Origin: Ensifer adhaerens
Lineage (GTDB): Bacteria > Pseudomonadota > Alphaproteobacteria > Rhizobiales > Rhizobiaceae
Direction of reading: 5' to 3'
NCBI RefSeq assembly: GCF_002940685.1
Contig: NZ_PNFP01000003.1
Location: 62,001 to 126,000 of the forward strand
Length of the DNA stretch: 64,000 nt
The notes beneath the pieces are model-generated. The model saw only the letters and a list, made by a program, of their open reading frames with translations, was not told the origin of the DNA and did no database searches. Shown here in pieces: positions 43,081-51,808 of the stretch. The first letter of the stretch is position 1. Each line of letters opens with the position of its first letter. The position numbers and the translations under genes are program-made.

Positions 43081-43862
43081 AGAAGCTCCATGTCGTATGC
43101 TTTGAGGTTAAAAACGTCCGGGCTCAGCGGCGCGCGGAGCGAGAGCAGCCGCGGGTTGCGCCGGTTGGTCTTGCCGTATCTTAGCGGCAGTCGGGTATGC
43201 CAATCCAGGACGCAGCCGCCGGCCGATTCGAGCACGGCCTGGCCAGCTGCCGTGTCCCATTCGGAACTGCCGACCAGCCGTGGGAACACGTCGACGTCCC
43301 CGGTCGCAAGCAAGCCATACTTCAACGCCGAGCCCGCCTGGATGCGGTGCGCTATCGCATTTTCTTCAGCAAAGATATCCACGTCGGGATGGTCGTGGAA
43401 GCGGCTGACCGCCATGCGAAGATCCTTGGCCGGAGGCGTCTGGCGGAAGTCGCACCGTTCATCGCCGCGCTGGAGCCAGCCCCCGGTCCCGACGATGCCG
43501 CAATAGGCTTCGTTGAGGGCCGGCGCGAAGACGACGCCGAGAACGGGCCTCTGCTCGATAATCAGCGCGATGTTGACCGTGAACTCGCCGTTGGCGGCCA
43601 GAAAATCCTTCGTGCCGTCGAGGGGGTCGACGAGCCAATAGCAACGCTCCTCCAGATGAAGTTCGTTGCCCTCCTCTGACACGATCGGATAGCCGGTACC
43701 GGACAAATGCTCTGAAATGACCTGGTGCGCCGCCCTGTCCGCCGCAGTCAGGGGCGACCCGTCAGCCTTTCGCTCTACAACGCAAACCGTCGCATAGTGC
43801 TCCAGAATGGCGTCGCCTGCCGCCCGCGCGGCGCGAAGGGCAATCTCAAGCAGTTCTTGCAT
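43077..43862 (-). CDS. cysQ: CysQ-like 3'(2'),5'-bisphosphate nucleotidase
   Basis: A 261-residue member of the inositol-monophosphatase/CysQ fold. Motifs: IVSEEGNE, WLVDPLDGTKDF (metal-binding DPxDGT, around residues 78-86) and the second motif SSEWDTAAGQAVLESAGG near 220. CysQ normally removes the 3'-phosphate from PAP. In this operon it could remove the 3'-phosphate from the cytidine 3',5'-bisphosphate left after phosphoramidate transfer; that is inference. Overlaps the GATase-like gene by 17 nt and the cytidylyltransferase by 4 nt. Confidence 0.87.
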   Translation of the reverse strand: MQELLEIALRAARAAGDAILEHYATVCVVERKADGSPLTAADRAAHQVISEHLSGTGYPIVSEEGNELHLEERCYWLVDPLDGTKDFLAANGEFTVNIALIIEQRPVLGVVFAPALNEAYCGIVGTGGWLQRGDERCDFRQTPPAKDLRMAVSRFHDHPDVDIFAEENAIAHRIQAGSALKYGLLATGDVDVFPRLVGSSEWDTAAGQAVLESAGGCVLDWHTRLPLRYGKTNRRNPRLLSLRAPLSPDVFNLKAYDMELL

Positions 43863-44448
43863 GCGTAAGTTCCCTCAGTCGCTCGATATCCCGATCGGCA
43901 AATTCCGCCTCGCGTTCGGGATGCCACATCCATGCTTCCCACGGCAGGTGCCGATGTTTCATGGCCTCGATCTCACCATCTTCGCTCCACGCGAGCGGAG
44001 CGAACGCCGCGGGGAGCGCGGCGAGGCCAAGACGGTGGTAACTGTTCACCGTGCCCGTTATCGCGCCGGAAAGGGTGTGGCGCGTACCGATATGATGAAC
44101 CACCGTTCTCAGCTCGGCGCCGCCCCAATGCGCCATCATCTGCATCCCCCGGCAGATGCCGAGCAGCGGGATGGCCCTGTCGGCCGCATAGTCGAGAAGA
44201 GCGGCCTCCAGCCGATCGCGCTCGACCGCTTCGCCAATGTCGTTGCCACCGGAAAGGACGATGGCATCCGGCTCCACGGCACTGAGCCAGTCAGCCGAAA
44301 GGCCCAAATCTTCAACGAGATTGGGAACGGCGATCGGAAGCCCACCTGCCCGTGCGATAAAGGCGGTAAGGGCCTGGTCGACGGCGTCGCGCCGCTCCTT
44401 CCGGTCTGCCCAGACGTCGACGCGTTGGCTGACGACGACCTTCTTCAC
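43846..44448 (-). CDS. class I glutamine-amidotransferase-like hydrolase, candidate gamma-glutamyl-CDP-amidate hydrolase
   Basis: A 200-residue peptidase-C26-like hydrolase. The nucleophile Cys is in LLGICRGMQMMAHWGG, with His and Glu of the triad in WMWHPEREAEF near the end. GTG 44448 overlaps the kinase stop (GTGA); the longer upstream frame is a shadow. In C. jejuni, Cj1417 uses this fold to release CDP-phosphoramidate and glutamate from L-gamma-glutamyl-CDP-amidate. The gene order here supports that role. A general gamma-glutamyl-GABA hydrolase activity is the alternative. Confidence 0.82.
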   Translation of the reverse strand: MKKVVVSQRVDVWADRKERRDAVDQALTAFIARAGGLPIAVPNLVEDLGLSADWLSAVEPDAIVLSGGNDIGEAVERDRLEAALLDYAADRAIPLLGICRGMQMMAHWGGAELRTVVHHIGTRHTLSGAITGTVNSYHRLGLAALPAAFAPLAWSEDGEIEAMKHRHLPWEAWMWHPEREAEFADRDIERLRELTHARTA

Positions 44449-46772
44449 GAAAGCACCTCGACCCGCCTGCCAGCGCAATCGAGATGGAGCCGGCTTGCGC
44501 GGGACCAGAGGTTGTAGAGCGCTTCGCCGGCCCCGATGACGGCAGGCAGGCCCAATTCGCCGGCCCTGATCGCCATGTGCGAATTGGCGCCGCCCCATGT
44601 GGTGATCAGGCCCGCGATCGGATAGGCAAACAGCCAGTCGAAACCCGGATCGGCGCTTGGGATGCAAACGATCGCGCCGGCGAGTTCGTCACGCCGATCA
44701 CAACCCACGACCGGAGCAGTCACCCGTTTCTGGGTGATGAAGTTGGGGGACGTCTCGGGCCACTCGAAGCCCCAGATATCCTCCGGTCTGCGGATCAGTG
44801 GCGGCATCGCCACCCTGAGCGTGTTTTCGTAGCGCGCACGTCCCTGCTCGATGGAGGTCATCAGCAGCTCTCGTGTATCGACGGCGGCAGTGTGCGCCTC
44901 GCGGAAGGCTGCGATGTCGCAGAAAGCGAGATCCTCGGACGAAAGTCCGTTCTGCTCGCCGACCTCCGTCACCAGAGCCAGCGTGTCGGAGAGGTTGCGG
45001 GTGAAATGAAACTTTGCCAGTTCCCGAAGCTCGATACCCTTCTGCAGAAAATCGAACAGGCCGACAGGATCCGGGTGCAGCCCGTGGGCGTCGAGAAGGC
45101 GGACCATCTCGCGCATCTGCGGCAGCGTCATCGAGAAGGGGGCGGCCGGCTGTGTCGCCGGAGGGCGTTGCTCCCAATCGAAGTAAAGCCCGGGCGCCTC
45201 GTCATAGCGCGGCGAGAGGATGTCGTAGGTTCCCGGACGCAAGTGCCCGTAGCGCGAAAGGAAGGTCGTCCTGTCCAGCCCCAATCGATCATGGGCCAGT
45301 TGACCGCTGACCGTGGAGACGCTGCCCATGAAGGCGTCGTAATCGCCCTGCGAGAAGACCCCCACGCTCACCAGTGACTTGAGCATCTGCACGGCCACAA
45401 AGCCGGCGCGGGCAAGACCTGCAAACGGCAAGGTGCCGTATCGCTTCGCGTCCTCGATCAGCCAGTAGATACGCTCGAGCGGATCGGCCGCGGACCTCAG
45501 CAGCGTCTCGCGCCGGGCGTTCAACGTATCGATCTTGGCTGCGTCCCCGACCCAGAGCCCCGTCTTCGGATGCACGATCTTGTTGGTGAGCGTCCGCAGG
45601 CTGTCGGCGATCGTTGCGGTTTCCTCGGCGGAGAAGCCCGCCTCGGACAGGCGCTTCAGCCGGTCCGGAAGATCCAGCGTGTAGCACGAAAAGACGATCT
45701 CGAACTCGACCTTGTCATGAAGCGTCGGTTCGTCGAGAAGCCGGGCGATGTAGTAGTCGACCAGACGCCCGGCCAACCCCTCGTCCAGGTCCGCCGGGAT
45801 GAATGAATTGAAGGACAGCCGCACGTCGATATAGGGCAGCCCGAAGAAGTGCGGCATGAGCGGGAAACCGCGCAGATTGCGGTAGCCGTAGTTGTGCCGC
45901 TGGTAGGCCCAGATGGAATCCGTGATCAGCTCGCGGTAGAGGGAAAGAGCCAATGGCTTCGGACGGACGCCGACGATCTCGGCGGGGTTCCAGTCGGGCA
46001 TGACGCCGTAGACGGTGCTGCTTCCCCGCAGGAATGGATGCGGCCTCATTCCGCGAAGGAGCTTTTCCTCAATGCGGGACAGGCGCTCTGCCTGGGTTTC
46101 GCTGTCTTCAGGCAGGTGTTTCAGGATCAGCGGGCGCGCCTGCAACAGCCAGGTCACGGGCTGATCGTCCTGCATCGTCACCGCAAATTCGCAATCGATC
46201 GGTGCGTTGCCGGACAGCGCACTCAGCTCCTCCAGAAGCGCGACCACGCCTGAAAGAGCGGGCGGCGGCGGCACTTTGGAGCGCGAAGCCTGCTGCCATG
46301 TTCTGCCGCCGAGGCCCGATGTGACGGTCGCCGTGTTCGAGCCTTCCGACCAGTTCACGATGCGGTAGGGCGCGCAGGTGTTGGGATCGTGCGAAAACGC
46401 AACACCCGCCCGCGCCACATCGGTCAGCATTGGCTGGATCAGCACTTCGTCGGCAGCCTCTGCCTCCCCGTAGGAGGCGATGACCTTGTCGATCGCCTCC
46501 GCGAGATCCGCTTCGTCAACGTTCAGAAGCGATAGAAAGGCGCCGGCGTTCGATTGCGTGGCGCCGTCCTCCCGCCGGCAGCTCGAGCGAACGGCATAGG
46601 GGCCGTTGCCCACCGTCTGCGCACCGTTGAGGCACGCTGCACGGTCCTGTTGCCAGCTTTCGACCGTGAAGTAGTGGACGGGGGCGATGCTCGCGCTCGT
46701 CAACCGGCCCCGGAGTTGGGCCAGAGTTTGCGCTTTCGAGCTGAACCGGAAGGGGAGGCTGGATATGTTCAC
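44445..46772 (-). CDS. PEP-utilising-type kinase, candidate L-glutamine kinase (Cj1418-like)
   Basis: A 775-residue protein. The N-terminal ATP-grasp, PEP/pyruvate-binding domain (about residues 30-220) shows YAVRSSCRREDGATQSNAG and ends in VTWLLQARPL. A long helical middle of unknown role follows, then a C-terminal PEP-utiliser phosphohistidine domain, ITTWGGANSHMAIRAGELG, with His732 as the phospho-carrier. Cj1418 of C. jejuni, of similar length and architecture, makes L-glutamine phosphate, the first step of MeOPN synthesis. GTG 46772 overlaps the methyltransferase stop (GTGA); an open frame reaching 46928 is a shadow. A rifampin-phosphotransferase or PEP-synthase-like role is less likely from context. 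Confidence 0.85.
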   Translation of the reverse strand: MNISSLPFRFSSKAQTLAQLRGRLTSASIAPVHYFTVESWQQDRAACLNGAQTVGNGPYAVRSSCRREDGATQSNAGAFLSLLNVDEADLAEAIDKVIASYGEAEAADEVLIQPMLTDVARAGVAFSHDPNTCAPYRIVNWSEGSNTATVTSGLGGRTWQQASRSKVPPPPALSGVVALLEELSALSGNAPIDCEFAVTMQDDQPVTWLLQARPLILKHLPEDSETQAERLSRIEEKLLRGMRPHPFLRGSSTVYGVMPDWNPAEIVGVRPKPLALSLYRELITDSIWAYQRHNYGYRNLRGFPLMPHFFGLPYIDVRLSFNSFIPADLDEGLAGRLVDYYIARLLDEPTLHDKVEFEIVFSCYTLDLPDRLKRLSEAGFSAEETATIADSLRTLTNKIVHPKTGLWVGDAAKIDTLNARRETLLRSAADPLERIYWLIEDAKRYGTLPFAGLARAGFVAVQMLKSLVSVGVFSQGDYDAFMGSVSTVSGQLAHDRLGLDRTTFLSRYGHLRPGTYDILSPRYDEAPGLYFDWEQRPPATQPAAPFSMTLPQMREMVRLLDAHGLHPDPVGLFDFLQKGIELRELAKFHFTRNLSDTLALVTEVGEQNGLSSEDLAFCDIAAFREAHTAAVDTRELLMTSIEQGRARYENTLRVAMPPLIRRPEDIWGFEWPETSPNFITQKRVTAPVVGCDRRDELAGAIVCIPSADPGFDWLFAYPIAGLITTWGGANSHMAIRAGELGLPAVIGAGEALYNLWSRASRLHLDCAGRRVEVLS

Positions 46773-47518
46773 TTCAGTTGTGCCACCCAGATGTTGGTCG
46801 AATAGGGGATCTGGATCACGGCCTCGTCGAGGCCGACCAGGTAGCGCTCGATCTCCGCAACGATCGCGGCGAACTTGGAGCCGGCCTGCCGCGCCAGGGT
46901 CGCGTGGGAGCGCCAGGCTTCGACGCACTCGGCAACGGTCTGCTGATGCATGACGCGAGAGCTGAGCTGGACGACGGGACCAAAGAGATTGCTTGCGTCG
47001 ATCTCGGCCGTCTGGTCCTCGCGGCGCGTACCATATCCGTACTCGGCAACATGGCTCTTGATGATCGTCTCGATCCGGTGCTGGATCGGGTCTTCAAGCT
47101 GCCTGTGGTTCCACATGCAGGCAAACCAGCCCTTCGGCTTCAGGATGCGAGCCGTTTCCTTGAGCGCCTGCTGGCGGTCGCAGACGTTGAAGGAGCTTCC
47201 AAAGGTCACCATGTCGAACGCATGGTCCGCCTGTCCCGTATTCTCGCCGGTGCCCTCGTGCCAGCCAAGCTGCGGGAACCTTTCGGTCCGCTTGATGCCG
47301 TTCGCGCGCATGGCGTCGTTCGGCTCGACGGCCGTGACGGCGAAGCCGCGTGCCGCCAGCATCAGCGTCAGATGTGCGACGCCGGCGCCGACGTCGCATA
47401 CCCGCTCGCCCTTGTTCACGCCGGCGATCGACAGCATCGCGTCGATCGCTGCGTCGGCATAGTCCGGGCGCAACAGATAAGCGTCGGCCAGCGAGGTGTA
47501 GTCCCATTCCGTTTTCAT
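46769..47518 (-). CDS. class I SAM-dependent methyltransferase, candidate phosphoramidate-pathway methyltransferase
   Basis: A 249-residue methyltransferase with motif I VCDVGAGVAHLTLMLAARG (residues about 40-58), post-I AVEPN and motif IV DMVTFGSSFNV. The N-terminus MKTEWDYTSLADAYLLRPDY is like the Cj1419/Cj1420-type methyltransferases in the C. jejuni MeOPN cluster as I remember them. Placed between the kinase genes with 4-nt overlaps on both sides. It could O-methylate the phosphoramidate group before or after transfer. Small-molecule methylation elsewhere in surface-glycan synthesis is the alternative. Confidence 0.85.
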   Translation of the reverse strand: MKTEWDYTSLADAYLLRPDYADAAIDAMLSIAGVNKGERVCDVGAGVAHLTLMLAARGFAVTAVEPNDAMRANGIKRTERFPQLGWHEGTGENTGQADHAFDMVTFGSSFNVCDRQQALKETARILKPKGWFACMWNHRQLEDPIQHRIETIIKSHVAEYGYGTRREDQTAEIDASNLFGPVVQLSSRVMHQQTVAECVEAWRSHATLARQAGSKFAAIVAEIERYLVGLDEAVIQIPYSTNIWVAQLK

Positions 47519-48042
47519 GTTAGCTTTCTCTTCTGCAGTTCGGATATCAGTTCAGTTGCCAAGGCGGCGGCGCCGCGATCCGGGGTGAACTCCGCGGTCC
47601 AGTCGGGCGCGGTGGGCTCATCGACGGGAAGGTCGAGGCCCGCGACCGAGGAAAGCGTGCCCTCGTCGAAACGACGATAAATCCCCTTCGGATCCCGTCG
47701 CCGCAGCTCCTCCAGCGGCACCTTCAGGTAGGCTTCGAAGTAGCCGGGCAGGTTCGCGCGGTTCCATTCGTGGACCTCGTGGAACAGGGAGATCGTCGCG
47801 ATGACGACGGATATGCCCTGGGCGCCGATGAGCTGGCAGAGCCTCGCGTATTGCATGGCGAGGGCAAGCCGGCCCTGCCGTCCGTGATTGGTGTCGGTGG
47901 CGGCAACGGCCCCGAACACGGCGCGCAGCTCATCGCCGTCGAGCATGACGAGCGGCCGTCCGTCAGCGCGCAGGCGAACCGCGACCTCGTTTGCCAAGGT
48001 GCTTTTTCCCGCGCCGGAAAGGCCCGTAATCCAAAGGATCAT
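47515..48042 (-). CDS. APS-kinase-fold kinase, candidate CDP-amidate 3'-kinase (Cj1415-like)
   Basis: A 175-residue P-loop kinase with Walker A WITGLSGAGKSTLANE at the N-terminus and LVMLDGDELRAVFG after it, as in adenylylsulfate kinases. It lacks the SPFR segment of true APS kinases and has ATISLFHEVHEWNR there, and is shorter, so it is probably not a CysC. C. jejuni Cj1415 has this fold and phosphorylates CDP-phosphoramidate at the 3'-OH, by analogy with PAPS. The operon setting supports that role. Overlaps both neighbours by 4 nt. Confidence 0.85.
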   Translation of the reverse strand: MILWITGLSGAGKSTLANEVAVRLRADGRPLVMLDGDELRAVFGAVAATDTNHGRQGRLALAMQYARLCQLIGAQGISVVIATISLFHEVHEWNRANLPGYFEAYLKVPLEELRRRDPKGIYRRFDEGTLSSVAGLDLPVDEPTAPDWTAEFTPDRGAAALATELISELQKRKLT

Positions 48043-49235
48043 TGCAGGCCACCGGAGGCGACGGGATCAAAGATGCGTCCCACCCGATCGACCCGCTTGA
48101 AGGCCTCAAGTTGGCCGAAGAGGGCATCCTCAATGTAGGATGCCTTGTCTTTTTCGAGATAAAGGTCTCCGTCGCAGTAGTTCCTGTAGTACGCCAGTCG
48201 GTTTTCCGCCTTCATGGCGCGGCATTCGATGATTTTCTCCCGGAGTTCATCAGCTGTTTTTGCGACGAGGACCTTGTTATTGATTTCATCGGAGAACCAC
48301 GAAACGATGTGATCCTGAAGCGATGCTTCCGGGATGTAGTAGATCGGCGGAATCACACGCTTCAGCATGTAGGAGACGCCCCCGGTCGAACCATCGGTGA
48401 TGAGAACGTCCGATTCCTCATAGAATTCAGCGGAGGAGCGTCCGGTTTCATCCAGCAAAAGCCGGGGAATGGTTCTCAGTGGTTCAAACCATTTCTGACA
48501 CGCCGGATTCTCTAGGTCTGCAGGATACGGTCGAAACACGATCCGGGCTTCGGGAAAGTGCTCCAGGATCGTCGGCACGATGTCTGCGAGACTGTTGTAA
48601 AGAACGGCGCTTTGACGGATCGCAGTGACCGACGTCGGCAGGATGCCGACCGTGAAGTCGGAACGCTGTTCCAGTTCGGCGACTTCCTCGACCCGACCCG
48701 GAAACTTCAAGGGCGTCGAAGGGCAGAAAGCCGTCGTTCTCAGATCGGATCTGCAAGCGGCGCCCGGGACGTTGAGCTTGCCGCTCCAGCGCGCATGGCG
48801 ATAGCTGGACATGCCCCTTGCGGCCATGCCGGTCATGCCCTTGGACGCTCCGATTATGCAATCCCAGAACGACGTCCAATCCGAAAACATATAGTCGGAA
48901 CTTGCCGGCATCGGCGCGGAGCCGTGGCTGATGAAGATCGCCCTGAGGGACTCGGGTACAAACCGTGCGGCGTAAGCATCGTTCCCGATAAAATGGGTGT
49001 ATCCGCCTTCATCGATCAGCGGAAATGCCCCGTAACTGGCAGGATTGACGATTCTGCCGAGAAAGTTCTCCGCCTCCTGCTTCGTCAATCCCGTATTTTC
49101 CGTCTGGAAAACATCGACCTCGCAATCAGCGGGCAAGTGCTTAAGGACTGCACGCAGATACTCCAGATACGTTTCGCCTCCTTGGTTCACGCTGTTCACC
49201 GCTGCGATACGTAGCTTGCGTCCTGAATTTGTCAT
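48039..49235 (-). CDS. putative GT-B-type transferase, candidate phosphoramidate or glycan transferase
   Basis: A 398-residue protein without a signal peptide. Two halves are apparent: an N-terminal Rossmann-like part (KLRIAAVNSVNQGGETYLEY and FISHGSAPMP) and a C-terminal part with YEESDVLITDGSTGGVSYML near residue 290, a pattern like CDP-glycerol glycerophosphotransferases and other GT-B polymer-modifying enzymes. It is the first gene of the seven-gene phosphoramidate-type operon. By position it is the best candidate for moving the phosphoramidate group to a glycan, or for making the acceptor. Function not proven; no close family is named. Confidence 0.7.
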   Translation of the reverse strand: MTNSGRKLRIAAVNSVNQGGETYLEYLRAVLKHLPADCEVDVFQTENTGLTKQEAENFLGRIVNPASYGAFPLIDEGGYTHFIGNDAYAARFVPESLRAIFISHGSAPMPASSDYMFSDWTSFWDCIIGASKGMTGMAARGMSSYRHARWSGKLNVPGAACRSDLRTTAFCPSTPLKFPGRVEEVAELEQRSDFTVGILPTSVTAIRQSAVLYNSLADIVPTILEHFPEARIVFRPYPADLENPACQKWFEPLRTIPRLLLDETGRSSAEFYEESDVLITDGSTGGVSYMLKRVIPPIYYIPEASLQDHIVSWFSDEINNKVLVAKTADELREKIIECRAMKAENRLAYYRNYCDGDLYLEKDKASYIEDALFGQLEAFKRVDRVGRIFDPVASGGLQ

Positions 49236-49770
49236 GTCCCATGCCTGTCGAGATTTATTCTGCCGTGATTTCGGCGCTGCGAAGATTTGAATTGTTATGA
49301 CGCAAGACGTTTCTTGAGCGCTCTCACGGAATTCAGCTAGTTCCGTTTCATCTTGCCGTTTTGGCTTGTCTGAAGCTGGTGCCTTGCACGGAAAGGACGA
49401 GTTATCTCATCGATTTAAATTTAGAGTACACTAATATTCTGAGGCTGTTGGTGCCGTCACTGGCGGATATGCGCCCGAACTCGTCGGACCCGGTTGCCCG
49501 TCGGACGAGCATGCGCCCGGCGACGGCGAGGAAAACGTCGACGGACGTGACGAAAACTGGGGGTGACGAGCAGCTCTCGGAAATGCGCGCGAATCGCGCC
49601 GAATCGAGTTGGAGGCCGGCGTCGAACCGTGACAGCGACACGCCGAGCTGCTGCGTCCATTGTTTCGCGATGCCCGCCTATGCCGACCTATGCTTCATAG
49701 CGCTGCGCGCCGGCATCAATTCGACCATCCGCCTGTTGCTGTGACACCTGCTCGAAGGGCATCAGCCGGC
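49236..49770. promoter_or_regulatory. 535-nt intergenic region upstream of the phosphoramidate operon
   Basis: The 150 nt nearest the operon start and a block at 49400-49440 (AAATTTAGAGTACACTAATA region) are AT-rich and probably hold the promoter. The remainder (49450-49740) has open frames on both strands rich in Arg that look like chance frames in GC-rich DNA, possibly a decayed gene. Nothing recognisable was found. Confidence 0.45.
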
Positions 49771-50670
49771 CTAGTCGAGCATGACCATGTGCGCGGTCAG
49801 CTGTTCCTCGAAGAATTTCGAGAACGTCGCGATACGGGGCGGCAGGGCCTGGTAGGGCGGATAGTAGAGCGTCAACCAGAGGTCCGGCGGCGACCAGCCA
49901 CGCAAGACATGGACGAGCCGGCCACTGCGGATATGTTCGGCGATGTGAAATCCGGGCAGCATCGCCACGCCTGCGCCGTCGGCGGCCATGTCGGCAAGCA
50001 CCTCGCCATTGTTGGCGCTGAACGCCCTGCCTGCAACGATCGTGATGCTGGAGCCACCGTCCGAAAGCAGCCAGTTCTCCCGCCGGCTTTCACCGCCATA
50101 GGCAAGACAGTCGTCCGGGGTCAGTTCGCTCGGGTGCTGCATCTCCGCAAACCGGCTGCCGGGCGCCGCCACCAAGATCCTCGGGACCACCTTGATCTTG
50201 CGCCAGATCGTAAACTTGTCCGATGGCGCCGACGAAATGCGGATCGCAAGATCGTAGTCGTCGTCGACAATGTCGATCAGGCCGTCCGAGAGCGAGATCT
50301 CGAAGCACATTTTCGGGTAGAGTTCCCGGAAGCCGGAGAGGATCGGCGGCAGCACCGTCTTGCCGAGCCAGGTCGGTGCGCTGATCCGCAAACGTCCCTG
50401 GTCGGCCTTGTGGGCGTTCCTGACCTCGCGGCGCGCATTTTCGAGCGCTTCGACCGCCGGTTGGATCTGCGCGGCGAAAACGGCGCCGTCCGTCGTCAGG
50501 GATACCTGACGGGTCGTGCGAACGAACAGCTGCACCCCCAAGTCATCTTCGAGTGCTGCAATGGCTCGCGTGACGGCGGCGGGGGTCATGGCGAGCTCGC
50601 GGGCAACCTGGGCGAAGTTTCGCTTCTCGGCGGCCATCAGGAAGATCTTCAGGGCCTTGTGGTCGTTCAT
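49771..50670 (-). CDS. LysR-family transcriptional regulator
   Basis: A 299-residue LysR protein: N-terminal winged helix with FAQVARELAMTPAAVTRAIA (residues about 19-38) and ALEDDLGVQLFVRTTRQVSL, then the effector-binding domain from about residue 90 (GRLRISAPTWLGKTVLPPIL). It is divergent from the ring-cleaving dioxygenase gene with 118 nt between, the classic LysR-target layout, so it probably controls that gene in response to a phenolic or quinone. Confidence 0.93.
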   Translation of the reverse strand: MNDHKALKIFLMAAEKRNFAQVARELAMTPAAVTRAIAALEDDLGVQLFVRTTRQVSLTTDGAVFAAQIQPAVEALENARREVRNAHKADQGRLRISAPTWLGKTVLPPILSGFRELYPKMCFEISLSDGLIDIVDDDYDLAIRISSAPSDKFTIWRKIKVVPRILVAAPGSRFAEMQHPSELTPDDCLAYGGESRRENWLLSDGGSSITIVAGRAFSANNGEVLADMAADGAGVAMLPGFHIAEHIRSGRLVHVLRGWSPPDLWLTLYYPPYQALPPRIATFSKFFEEQLTAHMVMLD

Positions 50671-50788
50671 CTTCTATTGTTTCAAAATTCGCAATTAATT
50701 CGAGAAAAATATTGCAATTCTTCGGGGCAATCAACCCGCGTAAATCTCTTCCACCGACGAACAACGTCAACGAAGAAAGGCACCGGCC
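50671..50788. promoter_or_regulatory. divergent promoter region for LysR and dioxygenase
   Basis: 118 nt, AT-rich from 50671 to about 50735 (ATTGTTTCAAAATTCGCAAT, TCGAGAAAAATATTGCAA). TTGCGAATT and AATATTGCAAT suggest T-N11-A type LysR boxes, but none can be fixed with confidence. Confidence 0.5.
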
Positions 50789-51721
50789 ATGATCAAGGAT
50801 ATCAAGGGACTGCACCACGTCACCTCCATGGCGTCGGATGCGCGAGAGAACAACAGGTTCTTTACCGATACGCTCGGTCTTCGCCGGGTGAAGAAGACCG
50901 TCAACTTCGATGATCCGAGTGTGTACCACCTCTATTATGGCCATGAGACGGGTACGCCCGGGACGGTCATGACATACTTCCCGTTCCCGCACATGATGAC
51001 CGGGCGGCCGGGTGTCGGCGAGGTCGGCGAAACGCAGTTCTCTGTTCCCAAGGGAGCGCTGTCCTTCTGGAAAGACCGGCTCGTGGCGCAAGGTGTCGCC
51101 GGTATTCAGGCCGACACGGTGTTTGGCGCCCATCGCCTGCGTTTCACGGGGCCCGATGGTGACGGTCTTGCGCTGGTCGAAACGGCCGACGACGCCCGCG
51201 CTCCCTGGCTTGCCGAGGGCATTTCCGAAGCCAACGCGATCCGTGGTTTCTCCGGCGCGCGCTTCAATCTTCACGACACGGCGGCGACCGAGGAACTGTT
51301 GCGTTTCATGGGTTATGAGCGGTCCGAAGTCGAAGGAGACGTCACGCGGTTCGTCATCCCCGGCGGCAACGGTGCTGACACGATCGACCTCGTCGCGCTG
51401 CCGAAGACACCGTTTGCGCGTCAGGGTGCAGGTTCGGTGCATCACATCGCCTTTGCTGTCGAGAACTGCGAAAAGCAGCTCGAAGTGCGCAAGGCCCTGA
51501 TGGACACCGGCTACCAGGTCACGCCCGTCATCGACCGCGACTATTTCTGGGCGATCTACTTCCGCACCCCGGGCGGGATCCTGTTCGAGATCGCAACCAA
51601 CGAACCCGGCTTCGACCGCGACGAGGATACCGCCCATCTCGGCGAGGCGCTGAAGCTGCCGAACCGCTACGAGCCCTTCCGCAACCAGATCGAGGCGAAC
51701 CTCGTTCCGCTTGCCGCGTGA
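50789..51721 (+). CDS. VOC-family ring-cleaving dioxygenase, MhqO/LinE-like
   Basis: A 310-residue double vicinal-oxygen-chelate protein. Metal ligands fit: His in IKGLHHVTSMASDA (N-terminus), His in AGSVHHIAFAV near residue 215 and Glu in GGILFEIATNEPGF near 270. This layout is shared by MhqO and LinE-type hydroquinone dioxygenases, which open para-diols. ATG 50789 is preceded by AAAGG. Regulated presumably by the divergent LysR protein. It is followed by XapX and an old-yellow-enzyme, a group often linked with quinone detoxification. Confidence 0.9.
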   Translation: MIKDIKGLHHVTSMASDARENNRFFTDTLGLRRVKKTVNFDDPSVYHLYYGHETGTPGTVMTYFPFPHMMTGRPGVGEVGETQFSVPKGALSFWKDRLVAQGVAGIQADTVFGAHRLRFTGPDGDGLALVETADDARAPWLAEGISEANAIRGFSGARFNLHDTAATEELLRFMGYERSEVEGDVTRFVIPGGNGADTIDLVALPKTPFARQGAGSVHHIAFAVENCEKQLEVRKALMDTGYQVTPVIDRDYFWAIYFRTPGGILFEIATNEPGFDRDEDTAHLGEALKLPNRYEPFRNQIEANLVPLAA

Positions 51722-51808
51722 GATCGGCGCCTGACGGTGCCATCAGCACGCAGCGCGTCGTCCCTGGAAAACGCATCGGCCCAATGCGGCCGATGAAGGG
51801 TAGGCAAT

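Noticed and set aside
47515-48042. CysC adenylylsulfate kinase for sulphate assimilation
   Set aside because: The SPFR region of APS kinases is replaced and no sulphate-assimilation genes are adjacent; a CDP-amidate kinase fits better.
49361-49744. Arg-rich open frames on both strands upstream of the phosphoramidate operon
   Set aside because: No domain or start signal; they fit chance frames in GC-rich DNA.
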